Shown piece after piece: positions 9,901 through 16,998 of a stretch of DNA of 64,000 nucleotides. The notes below the pieces were generated by a model. That model did no database searches. It had not been told where the DNA came from and saw only the letters and a list, made by a program, of their open reading frames with translations. Within the stretch, counting starts at the first letter, position 1, and each line of letters begins with the position of its first letter. The position numbers were made by a program, and so were the translations under genes. Source of the stretch: Saprospiraceae bacterium (GTDB lineage Bacteria > Bacteroidota > Bacteroidia > Chitinophagales > Saprospiraceae); the NCBI GenBank assembly GCA_016714025.1, contig JADJOB010000002.1, forward strand, positions 975,501 through 1,039,500, given 5' to 3'.

Positions 9901-11540
9901 TATGTTGTTATGATATTGAAGGACACATTCCTTATGCTTCTTGTTTTACACAAATGCAAGTCCAGTTAAGTTCCGGAACATTTGTAAATGTTCAATCAGG
10001 AAATGGATGGTCCATTTCAAATTCGACGAATTCAAGTTTTTTAATAAATCCTTCTGGTGGATTTATTCCGTCTGGAACAATTTATCCTGCAACATTTTGT
10101 GTTAGTGGAGCAAGTGTCTATACTGTGAAGGTGAAGTACTATTTTACAAATAACGGAAAAAGAGATAGCTGTGTATTTAATTATAATTTTGATTGTCCGA
10201 CAGTTTTGGATAGTTTATGTGATCAATCCGTTTGTGCATCGGGCAATAGAAATTGGCAAAACATTGCCAGTGGTGTCAGTTTTGTATACGATATGGTAGT
10301 ATATCAATGTAAGTTGATTGTAGCAGGTCAATTTGCACAAGTTGGAAATGTGGCAGCAAATAATATAGCTGCATGGGATGGAACGAATTGGATTCCTCTT
10401 TCTCAAGGACTCAATGGCGAAGTACGTGCATTGGCTGTTCATAACGGATTGCTTTATGTTGGGGGAAAATTTTCAACAGCAGGATCGGTAAACAATGTAA
10501 ATAATATTGCCAGTTGGAATGGCAGTAATTGGGCTTCTTTGGACAATGGGCTCACAGGTTCCGGTTTGACATTTGTGGCAGCTCTAGAAAGTACCCCTGC
10601 TGGTTTAGTTGTTGGTGGACAATTCCAAAATGCAGGCCAATCATCTGCATTGGCAACCAATAATATTGCACAATGGAATGGTACAAGTTGGAATAATAAT
10701 TTTAATACAATCAATCAATTGTTTAATGGTCCCATTTATACATTAAGACAATACAATAATCAGTTGTATGCTGCCGGAACATTTAATTCACCGGCATTAA
10801 ATTCAACCAGATGGAATGGTTCTAATTGGATTTCCAATGCTGGAGGCATTAATTTATTTAATAATCTTCCTTACAATGGAGTAGCAGCACAGTATGAATA
10901 CAATGGAAATTTGATAGTTGGTGGACATTATCGGAATGCTGCGAATCTTCCGTTGACTCAAAGCATTTCAAAATGGAATGGAATCAATTGGTCGTCAATG
11001 GCTGGCGGAGATGTTCCTGATACCCTTGAAGCTGTCAGAGATTTTATACGGTATAATAATAAATTGTATGCTGCCGGTGAATTTAGTAAAATTGGAAGTG
11101 CTCTTGCAAATGGAGTTGCAGAATGGGATGGACAGAATTGGTTTTCTACAAATCATAATAATAAAGTTGCATGGGCATTAGCATCGTACGATTCTTGCGG
11201 GGCCATAACTTGTGATTTATATTCTGCCGGTGAAGGATTTGTAAATCGATGGAAGTGCATTACATCGGATGAACAATTTTCAAAGGGACATATATTTAGA
11301 ATTGTTCCAAATCCTGCATCCAGTTACATTCGAATTTATTTGACGGACTTGGATATAAGTGAAACTCAATTTAGTATTCAGGATATGATGGGAAACACTA
11401 TTTACAAAGTTGAGACGATGTTGATCGATGGATTTATGGATATAGATATGGATATTTTAGGTGTGCCTTCTGGTATGTATTTTATTGAGGCCAGGCGACA
11501 CAATCAGCGTGAGGTACAACGTTTAATGGTAGTTAAGTAA
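6924..11540 (+). CDS. Large secreted multidomain protein with six Cys-rich repeats and T9SS sorting domain
   Basis: The 1538-residue product starts with a signal peptide (cleavage near residue 27). Residues 30-350 hold Cys-rich PKD/Ig-like modules. Residues about 352-1098 are six tandem repeats of about 123 residues, starting near 354, 481, 609, 731, 854 and 977. The shared pattern is CDS, then CCY, CF(S/T)K, SGxF, GFIPxGxIxPGxFCVxGAS, YTVxVxYxYTNNG, DTC and FDCP. Residues about 1105-1450 are beta-propeller-like repeats (IAAWDGTNWIPLS, IASWNGSNWASL, AEWDGQNWF). The last 80 residues, from FRIVPNPASSYI to LMVVK, form a type A T9SS C-terminal sorting domain, so the protein should cross the outer membrane and be attached or released there. 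The substrate or adhesion partner is unknown. The promoter at 6825 and the lack of a close downstream gene suggest a single-gene unit. Confidence 0.85.
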   Translation: MRNVFLKRLLVLFIANCSLSIFSNLYSQFQCIEVVPSVCLNECYAVNYIGTGTSNASYSWTISCGTITNPNLQNPHMACFTTAGLCTIQVIWQEPGMAPETCSVNVEVFPLPQGLLSLTKDTICEGECTNLNVVLSGTPPFSFQIRENNQITSHNSSSTYYSYRVCPTVKTTYNLVNITDQNCSNTSQPAPVQLAVLPALTGMVSQTNNALCASPDNLVYAWYACNSPLVLSTQQCFYPPQDGCYCVILNNGQCKDTICVNFKCDLTCSFDFPDTICVGDTALIYYTGNGGPNTIFNWVLNIDNLIGQRFFGVDSLWIKYSKPGCYPINLTVIEGSCINTCSDTICVINKPCACDSFVKNEIRPIASASPIGCCYEVRGDIASLDCFNSMQISLSAGTFYNVQANTNQGWIVNQNNFKYITFTHTGGFIPPGTFNAGSFCVSGASSYTVSVFYFYTRNGFQDTCEFHYVYDCQLPPFLKKCDSSFQTYLEKQHTLPEFCCYTIHTDNPVPNCFTKIQVKLNSGMFTNVLANNLQGFLLVPGGAQDFTITHNSGFIPIGKITPAWFCVEGAFNPITVTVLYFYTSPKGTDTCSYHFTFNCPGQNPPPDCCDSTTAQLLTLGSQVDCCFDLHANSKLNKCFSKICVSVSSGQLTNIAPNPGWIASSTPQGICFLPQGSFVPSGPINPGSFCVSGAVNPFTVKVEFYDNTGLVLPRCTKQFVRDCPPPPPACNCDSLKNFVVPVSTVPGKCCYKIQANVAPGNCFSKILVTVDAGTFSNLQANAGWNFFTNTNQSFSLIPNSGFIPAGFITPGSFCVNGASNYTVTVHYLYTNNGITDTCSYKYIFDCPKLPSLCNCDSLQTNIQQNSVNPGICCYGLTAKIPTSNCFTKIELNLSSGSFANIQANTGYTANSNSAQKITILSNSGFLPPGTIHPIDFCVTGSSLYSIQLVYYYNNNGASDTCSRVFMFDCPKVPDPCKCDSLTNFVNQSSVLPGLCCYDIEGHIPYASCFTQMQVQLSSGTFVNVQSGNGWSISNSTNSSFLINPSGGFIPSGTIYPATFCVSGASVYTVKVKYYFTNNGKRDSCVFNYNFDCPTVLDSLCDQSVCASGNRNWQNIASGVSFVYDMVVYQCKLIVAGQFAQVGNVAANNIAAWDGTNWIPLSQGLNGEVRALAVHNGLLYVGGKFSTAGSVNNVNNIASWNGSNWASLDNGLTGSGLTFVAALESTPAGLVVGGQFQNAGQSSALATNNIAQWNGTSWNNNFNTINQLFNGPIYTLRQYNNQLYAAGTFNSPALNSTRWNGSNWISNAGGINLFNNLPYNGVAAQYEYNGNLIVGGHYRNAANLPLTQSISKWNGINWSSMAGGDVPDTLEAVRDFIRYNNKLYAAGEFSKIGSALANGVAEWDGQNWFSTNHNNKVAWALASYDSCGAITCDLYSAGEGFVNRWKCITSDEQFSKGHIFRIVPNPASSYIRIYLTDLDISETQFSIQDMMGNTIYKVETMLIDGFMDIDMDILGVPSGMYFIEARRHNQREVQRLMVVK

Positions 11541-11572
11541 ATTAGATTTTTTTACAAGGTTAAATTGCGGGA

Positions 11573-11610
11573 ACACAGAAGAAGAGGAGATTCTCTCTGT
11601 ATTTCTGTGT
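11573..11610. repeat. Imperfect inverted repeat
   Basis: Arms ACACAGAA (11573-11580) and TTCTGTGT (11603-11610) are exact complements, and the interior (GAGGAGATTCTCTC) is partly self-complementary. It is followed by a TTCACGCAGAGACGC segment. Function is unknown; no T-run follows, so it is not an obvious terminator. Confidence 0.5.
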
Positions 11611-11685
11611 GTGTATTTTCATTGTGGACTAAGCGTTATAGGATTTTCACGCAGAGACGCAAAGAAATATATCTGCTCTTGCTAT

Positions 11686-11797
11686 CAACCAACAACTATC
11701 AACTATCAACTAACAACTATCAACTAACAACTATCAACCAACAACTATCAACTATCAACTATCAACTATCAACTATCAACCAACAACTTTCAACCAA
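11686..11797 (+). repeat. Heptanucleotide tandem array, 16 units of CAACTAT
   Basis: The stretch tiles perfectly into sixteen 7-base units: mostly CAACTAT, with variants CAACTAA, CAACCAA and one CAACTTT. It resembles the heptanucleotide STRR repeats known from filamentous cyanobacteria. The reverse-complement unit (ATAGTTG/TTAGTTG) forms another array at 59100. Confidence 0.9.
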
Positions 11798-11811
11798 GAT
11801 ATTTCACGACA

Positions 11812-12022
11812 AGATCACTAAGCAGGAGCACGGTTCAAGAATTGATCTTTTGGTGGAAAATGAAATAATAGTTGAAATTAAAAGCATTGAACATTTAGCT
11901 CCTATTCATTTTTTACATTTATGACTTATTTGAAATTAGGACATTTCAAATTAGGTATATGTATTATTAATAATGAAGTCCAATTAAAAACAGGGCTGCG
12001 TAGAATCGTAAATGGATATTAA
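11812..12022 (+). pseudogene. GxxExxY-family protein remnant (3' half, frameshifted)
   Basis: The frame ending at 11924 reads SRIDLLVENEIIVEIKSIEH, a hallmark segment of GxxExxY proteins (PD-(D/E)xK-like fold). Translation then jumps frame: from 11924 the sequence reads TYLKLGHFKLG and ends GLRRIVNGY with a TAA at 12020-12022, the normal family C-terminus. The N-terminal half with the GxxExxY signature is absent and the heptamer array takes its place. The stop lies one base from the convergent bamA stop. Two lesions (5' loss and frameshift) make this a decayed gene. Confidence 0.8.
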
Positions 12023-12023
12023 T

Positions 12024-14576
12024 CTATTCTGGTTCAAATCCCAGAACCAAACTAAATTTTGCATAATCCTTTAAGGATGTAGATTTTGGATCCAACCAGG
12101 GTTTGTCAAAACCAATTCCGTAATCAAATCCCAGCAATCCGAACATTGGAAGGAATACACGTACGCCAAATCCAACGGATCGTTTGAGTGAGAGGGGATT
12201 GTATTCTTTAAATGAATTCCAGGAATTACCTCCCTGTGCCCATATAGAACCAAAAATTGTAGCACTTGGATTTAGAGACAAAGGATATCTTAATTCCATA
12301 GTAAATTTATTAAAGATGGTAGCATCTTCAGCATCAGTACGAATGGTTGTGCGTTCATCAACTGTTTTTGCTTTTACATCTTCCACTTCATAGCCTCTTA
12401 ATGAAAAGATATCTCTTCCGGTAACAGTAAAGGATTGATTGTTAAGTCCATCACCACCTAAAACAAAACGCTCAAATGGAGGTGCTTTAAGTTTTTTATC
12501 ATAGTATCCCAGGATACCGATTTTTGCATTAAACGCAAGGACTAATTTATTGGCCAAATTGACATACCATTCTCCATCCATACGCCATTTATGATATTCT
12601 ACCCACTGATATCTTTTATTGACACTGATGCTATCGGGATTCCAGTTGGATCTGAATAAAGAATAAGGAGGTGTTAATTGCAAAGAAACTGAGATACGGG
12701 ATCCAGACCTTGGATAGAGGGGTTCTGAAACGGTGGAGCGAACCAAGGTTTGTTTAAATGAAATATTATAAAAATCGCCATCTTTAACTGTCACAGGTGG
12801 GGTGCCAACACTAAATCCACCATTTTCATATTTAGTTAGACGGATTCGTTCTAAACTAACTGTTCCTGATGTTCCAAAGTTATCATCTGGCCACCTGAGT
12901 TGGGTGCCAAGGGCTCCGGTCAATCGGGCAATACTCAAACTACCTGCGCCAGCGCCATAAGCTGAATTATCTATCAAGCTGTAAATACCTCCAACGGTTA
13001 ATGAGGTCGGTCTTTTGCCACCCAGCCAGGGTTCAGTAAATGAAAAATTATAAGATTGATAATAGCGACCATTCGTTTGAGCACGCAAGGATAATTTTTG
13101 TCCGTCTCCTTGTGGAAGTGGGCTCCAACTTGATTTTTTGAAAAAGTTTCTTGTAGAAAAATTATTGAATACAACCCCAAGGGTTCCAATCAATCCGTAG
13201 GCGCTATAGCCAGCAGATAATTCCAATTGATCTGAAGGTCTCTCTTCAACTGTATATTCAATATCGACAGTGCCACGTTTAGGGTTTACAGGAGTATTAA
13301 TTCCCAATGCTTCCGGATTAAAGAAACCCAAAGCTAAAATGGCTCGTTGGGATCGAATGATATCGGAACGACTGAATTTTTGTCCGGGCCGTGTTCGAAT
13401 TTCACGACGGATCACTTGTTCGTGTGTACGTTCATTGCCCCGAACCACTACTTTATCAATGGTAGCAGGCGGACCTTCAGTAATGCGAATTTCGAGGTCT
13501 ACAGAATCATTTTCAACAGACACTTCAACGGGTTCTGCTCTGAAAAACAAATACCCTTCATCCATATATAAACTGCTTACGTCCCGGCCATCCTGTGCAA
13601 AACTGAGTCGCTTTTGCAATAATTCCTGATCATAGACATCTCCTTTCTGAATCCCTAAAACATTTTTTATGTGACTTTCAGGATATAAAGAATTCCCTTT
13701 GATACTGATGGTTCTAAAATAAAATCGATTGCCTTCATTAAGATTTATATGAATGCGTAATTTACCATTTGGCTGGCGCCAAATAGAATCTCCAATAATA
13801 TCAGCATTCCGAAAACCTTGTCCGTTATAGTATGTAATTAGGTGTTCCTTATCTGCTTGATATTTATCTTCCTGAAATTTTGATTTACTGAATATATGCC
13901 AGAAACTTCTGGTTTCTTTCATTTGTTTGCGCAGTTTGCGCGATTTCACCAATTTATTTCCTGAAAAACTAATCTTAGCAATTTTTACCCGCTTATTCTT
14001 TTGAAAATCAAAAAGTAGTTTAATAGTATTTGGTTTCTTTTCATCGGGTAGTTGATGTATAACTACTTTAGCATCCAGATAACCTTTTTCTATATAAAAA
14101 GCCTGCAAACTAGTTACCAGGGCTTCGTTAATTTCATTGGTATAAACTGAATTTTTTGGAAGATGATTTGAAATAATCACATTCAGGTCTTCATGAGCAG
14201 ATTTTTTAACTCCTTTGAATGAATGCGTAGAATACCGAGGTTTTTCTTCAACAATAATTTGAAGGCTCACTACATTTTGTACCTGAGTAGCAATTTGAAT
14301 ATTGACTTGAGTAAACAGTCGTTGTTTATAAATTGCTTTAATTGCATTTGGTATGTCTGCACCAGGAATATTAATTTTTTGCCCGATGCGTAAGCCTGAA
14401 ATTCCAATAATGGCATTTGCATCACTAAATTGGTTTCCGCTGACCGTAATCGCTGAAATTTCATAAATCTTATTGTCGTAAGGAATAAATTCTTCGACTT
14501 GAGCAGAAACCTGGAAGCTACACCATAAGAAAAGTAAGGTTGGAGCTATAATCTGTATTAAAAACCTTGGAAACAT
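12024..14576 (-). CDS. bamA: Outer-membrane assembly factor BamA (Omp85)
   Basis: The 850-residue protein has a signal peptide (cleavage near SAQ, residue 26), several POTRA domains (about 35-430; e.g. ITVSGNQFSDANAI, ISIKGNSLYPESHI, VVVRGNERTHEQVI) and a C-terminal 16-strand barrel (about 450-850). The loop-6 motif is present as LRGY in IFSLRGYEVED. BamA folds and inserts beta-barrel proteins into the outer membrane. The upstream neighbour on the same strand is uppS, the usual Bacteroidota order. The periplasmic chaperone gene ompH/skp that often follows bamA is absent, and the decayed GxxExxY gene sits there instead. The last residues are FEPE, without a terminal Phe. Confidence 0.95.
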   Translation of the reverse strand: MFPRFLIQIIAPTLLFLWCSFQVSAQVEEFIPYDNKIYEISAITVSGNQFSDANAIIGISGLRIGQKINIPGADIPNAIKAIYKQRLFTQVNIQIATQVQNVVSLQIIVEEKPRYSTHSFKGVKKSAHEDLNVIISNHLPKNSVYTNEINEALVTSLQAFYIEKGYLDAKVVIHQLPDEKKPNTIKLLFDFQKNKRVKIAKISFSGNKLVKSRKLRKQMKETRSFWHIFSKSKFQEDKYQADKEHLITYYNGQGFRNADIIGDSIWRQPNGKLRIHINLNEGNRFYFRTISIKGNSLYPESHIKNVLGIQKGDVYDQELLQKRLSFAQDGRDVSSLYMDEGYLFFRAEPVEVSVENDSVDLEIRITEGPPATIDKVVVRGNERTHEQVIRREIRTRPGQKFSRSDIIRSQRAILALGFFNPEALGINTPVNPKRGTVDIEYTVEERPSDQLELSAGYSAYGLIGTLGVVFNNFSTRNFFKKSSWSPLPQGDGQKLSLRAQTNGRYYQSYNFSFTEPWLGGKRPTSLTVGGIYSLIDNSAYGAGAGSLSIARLTGALGTQLRWPDDNFGTSGTVSLERIRLTKYENGGFSVGTPPVTVKDGDFYNISFKQTLVRSTVSEPLYPRSGSRISVSLQLTPPYSLFRSNWNPDSISVNKRYQWVEYHKWRMDGEWYVNLANKLVLAFNAKIGILGYYDKKLKAPPFERFVLGGDGLNNQSFTVTGRDIFSLRGYEVEDVKAKTVDERTTIRTDAEDATIFNKFTMELRYPLSLNPSATIFGSIWAQGGNSWNSFKEYNPLSLKRSVGFGVRVFLPMFGLLGFDYGIGFDKPWLDPKSTSLKDYAKFSLVLGFEPE

Positions 14577-14618
14577 AGAGACTTATTAACGTTGGCAACC
14601 CTTTCCGGATTGTGGGCC

Positions 14619-14626
14619 CAAAGGTA
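14619..14626 (-). promoter_or_regulatory. -7 promoter box upstream of bamA
   Basis: The minus strand reads TACCTTTG 42 bases before the bamA start, in the 148-base gap after uppS. It suggests bamA has its own promoter besides read-through from uppS. A -33 element is not obvious. Confidence 0.5.
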
Positions 14627-14724
14627 ATTAAATAAGCCTTAGATAGCCCTCACAAACCAATTCAAGGATATGCAATTAAAGACTGATTTTCTTAAAAAGG
14701 TTGCATATTAAACCAAAAATTGAC

Positions 14725-15471
14725 CTAATTTTTAAGTTGTTCTTCCGTTTTCCCAAATCGTCTTTGTCTTCCCTGATAGTCCTGAATAGCCTGATAGAGA
14801 TGCTGTTTTGTGAAATCTGGCCAGAAAACAGGGGTAAAATGCAATTCCGTATAGGCTGCTTGCCAAAGCAAGAAATTTGAAATCCGGTATTCTCCACTGG
14901 TTCGAATCATTAATTCCGGATCTGGGATTCCATGGGTACTTAAATACTGGTTAAAACCAGCTTCGCCTATGGGAAGGTCTAAAATACCCGATGCAGCATC
15001 CCGGGCAATTTGATTGATTGCATGGAGAATTTCCCATCTGGAACTATAATTTAAGGCTAAAATGAGGTCCATCCGGTTATTATCGTTGGTTTCATCCATG
15101 CCCATCATCAAAGCTTGTTGGGTTTTTTCAGGGAGTTGACTCAGGTCCCCGATTGCCCGAAGGCGGATTTTATTCTTTTTTAGAGCATTTAATTCAATTT
15201 TCAAGGTTTCAACTAATAAGCTCATCAGGCCTTTGACTTCTAATTCAGGCCGATTCCAGTTTTCAGTTGAAAATGCATAAAGTGTCAGAAATTTAATACC
15301 CAATTCAGCAGATGCTTCAGCAATTTCACGTACTGTCTTGACTCCATGGCGATGCCCAAAAAGTCTTGGCATCCCTTGTTGCTTTGCCCATCGGCCATTC
15401 CCATCCATAATAATGGCAATGTGTTGGGGAAGATTGTCCTTATTTAAGTGTGGTAAAATGGTCTCTTCCAT
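14725..15471 (-). CDS. uppS: Isoprenyl transferase (undecaprenyl diphosphate synthase) UppS
   Basis: A 248-residue cis-prenyltransferase. The catalytic motif IIMDGNGRWAK (Asp23) and the substrate-binding C-terminal motif RTSGEYRISNFLLWQ are intact, as is TLYAFSTENWNR. It condenses isopentenyl diphosphate onto farnesyl diphosphate to make the C55 carrier lipid for peptidoglycan and surface glycans. The TagO-like transferase at 15568, divergent from it by 96 bases, uses this carrier. Confidence 0.96.
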   Translation of the reverse strand: MEETILPHLNKDNLPQHIAIIMDGNGRWAKQQGMPRLFGHRHGVKTVREIAEASAELGIKFLTLYAFSTENWNRPELEVKGLMSLLVETLKIELNALKKNKIRLRAIGDLSQLPEKTQQALMMGMDETNDNNRMDLILALNYSSRWEILHAINQIARDAASGILDLPIGEAGFNQYLSTHGIPDPELMIRTSGEYRISNFLLWQAAYTELHFTPVFWPDFTKQHLYQAIQDYQGRQRRFGKTEEQLKN

Positions 15472-15567
15472 GCGAATCGTAAAGTTATGTAAAGGATTCT
15501 TTTATTTTATATATTAAAATTTTTCAAAATTTGTTTATTTTGCTGTTTCTAAAGGGCTCCTTGAAAG

Positions 15568-16632
15568 ATGTTTTACAGATTAGTACTCAGTTTCTTAACG
15601 GCATTTATTTTTACCTATTTGATTATCCCTTCCATAATCAATATAGCCAAGTTTAAAATGCTGACTGAAGAGCCTAGTGAACGTAAGGTCCATAAACGCA
15701 GCATTCCAACTTTAGGTGGAATTGGAATTTTTGCCGGTGTTTTATTTTCCATTGTTTTGTGGACTCCCTTTAATGTTTTTGGTGATTTGCAATACATACT
15801 TTGTGCGTTTATTATTATTTTCTTGATGGGTGCTAAAGATGATATCATTCCTCTCACTCCTTATAAAAAAATGTTAGGTTTAATTTTTGCATCGTGTATT
15901 TTAATCTTTAAAGCGAATATACGAATAACCAGTTTTTATGGGATATTTTATGTGGATGAATTGCCTTATATAATTAGTGTTTTGATTTCATTATTTACCA
16001 TTTTAGTTATCGTAAATGCATTCAACCTCATTGATGGGATCAATGCCTTAAGTGGAAGTCTTGGTATTTTGATTGCCACTGCATACGGGTCTTGGTTTTA
16101 TATGGCGGATCAGGTTGTATTAAGTATCATTTCCTTTGCATTGGTTGGGTCACTGATTGCATTTTTAAAATTTAATCTCACCCCGGCAAAAATATTCATG
16201 GGAGATACCGGATCTTTATTAATAGGATTGATTTGTGCGATTCTTACAATAAGTTTTATTGAATTGGCATATCGCTCACCCAACCCATTGTATCAAATCA
16301 TTGCAGCTCCGGCAGTTGCTATTGGTATTTTATTTTTACCCTTGTTTGACATGCTTCGGGTTTTTTTTGTTCGTTTGTTTTCCGGAAGATCACCATTCCA
16401 TCCTGACAGACAACACATCCATCATTTAATGGTGGATGCCGGCCTGAATCATTTGCAAGCCACCTGTGTATTAATCGGATTGAACGCAGTGGTTATGTTA
16501 ATAGTAGTGAAAGCCCAGGCTATCGGGAATTTATTGTTATTGGTATTTATTGTTTCATTTGGCCTTGTATTAACAGCTGTATTGCTTTACATAAAAAAAT
16601 CCAAATCGCAACTTACCAATGACTCTTTCTAA
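15568..16632 (+). CDS. Undecaprenyl-phosphate GlcNAc-1-phosphate transferase (WecA/TagO/MraY family)
   Basis: A polytopic 354-residue membrane protein (about 10-11 helices). It has the family's cytoplasmic motifs: GAKDDIIPLTPYKKM (about 88-102), NAFNLIDGINAL (about 151-162), FMGDTGSL (about 211-218) and HPDRQHIHH (about 277-285). These bind Mg2+, UDP-sugar and undecaprenyl phosphate. The histidine-rich HIHH motif points to the WecA/TagO branch rather than MraY. It should start lipid-linked surface-glycan synthesis. Its end overlaps the crcB start by 14 bases. Confidence 0.9.
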   Translation: MFYRLVLSFLTAFIFTYLIIPSIINIAKFKMLTEEPSERKVHKRSIPTLGGIGIFAGVLFSIVLWTPFNVFGDLQYILCAFIIIFLMGAKDDIIPLTPYKKMLGLIFASCILIFKANIRITSFYGIFYVDELPYIISVLISLFTILVIVNAFNLIDGINALSGSLGILIATAYGSWFYMADQVVLSIISFALVGSLIAFLKFNLTPAKIFMGDTGSLLIGLICAILTISFIELAYRSPNPLYQIIAAPAVAIGILFLPLFDMLRVFFVRLFSGRSPFHPDRQHIHHLMVDAGLNHLQATCVLIGLNAVVMLIVVKAQAIGNLLLLVFIVSFGLVLTAVLLYIKKSKSQLTNDSF

Positions 16633-16981
16633 TTTGTTATTAATATTCTTGGGAGGTGGAGCGGGTAGTTTGCTGCGATTTTGGATTTCAACAATAAGTT
16701 ATTTTCAATATTCTAAATTTCCTGTTTCCACATTTTTGTCTAATGTGATTGCTTCAATTATTCTTGGATTTTCGTTTAAATATTTTCAGGCAAACGACTC
16801 CCAGCATTGGGTTCGATATTTACTGATGATTGGATTTTGCGGAGGATTTAGTACTTTTTCAACATTCACTGCTGAAAATTTTCAGTTAATTCAACAATCT
16901 GAATTCTACTCATGTGCGTTGTATAGTGTTGCCAGTTTATTTGCATGTTTGCTTGGATTTGGATTGGCATGGAAAATTTGA
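16619..16981 (+). CDS. crcB: Fluoride channel CrcB/Fluc
   Basis: The 120-residue protein has four transmembrane segments and the family motifs GGGAGSLLRF (N-terminal) and GFCGGFSTFSTFTAE (about 77-91), where the Phe and Ser/Thr side chains line the fluoride pore. Fluc proteins work as antiparallel dimers to expel F-. The start lies inside the preceding transferase gene, so the two are translationally linked and no fluoride riboswitch can sit directly upstream. Confidence 0.92.
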   Translation: MTLSNLLLIFLGGGAGSLLRFWISTISYFQYSKFPVSTFLSNVIASIILGFSFKYFQANDSQHWVRYLLMIGFCGGFSTFSTFTAENFQLIQQSEFYSCALYSVASLFACLLGFGLAWKI

Positions 16982-16998
16982 AATTCTAATTTATCTTA

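Larger units (their letters stand above)
11541..12023. other. Gene-poor spacer with inverted repeat, heptamer array and gene remnant
   Basis: This 483-base stretch holds no intact gene. In order it contains an imperfect inverted repeat (11573-11610), a sequence containing CACGCAGAGACGCAAAG (11649-11665), a 16-unit heptamer array (11686-11797) and the 3' part of a GxxExxY gene with a frameshift (to 12022). A continuous frame 11565-11924 runs through all of it from a TTG, but it is not a plausible protein: its middle is only translated repeat. Confidence 0.7.

Noticed and set aside
11565..11924. A 119-codon open frame covering the heptamer array
   Set aside because: It starts at TTG, its middle is only translated 7-base repeat, and its end is the first part of a frameshifted GxxExxY remnant.
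13270..13629. 119-codon plus-strand frame inside bamA
   Set aside because: It is antisense to conserved POTRA-coding sequence and has no recognisable domain.
16500..16618. Fluoride riboswitch upstream of crcB
   Set aside because: crcB starts inside the preceding transferase coding sequence, leaving no room for a leader riboswitch.
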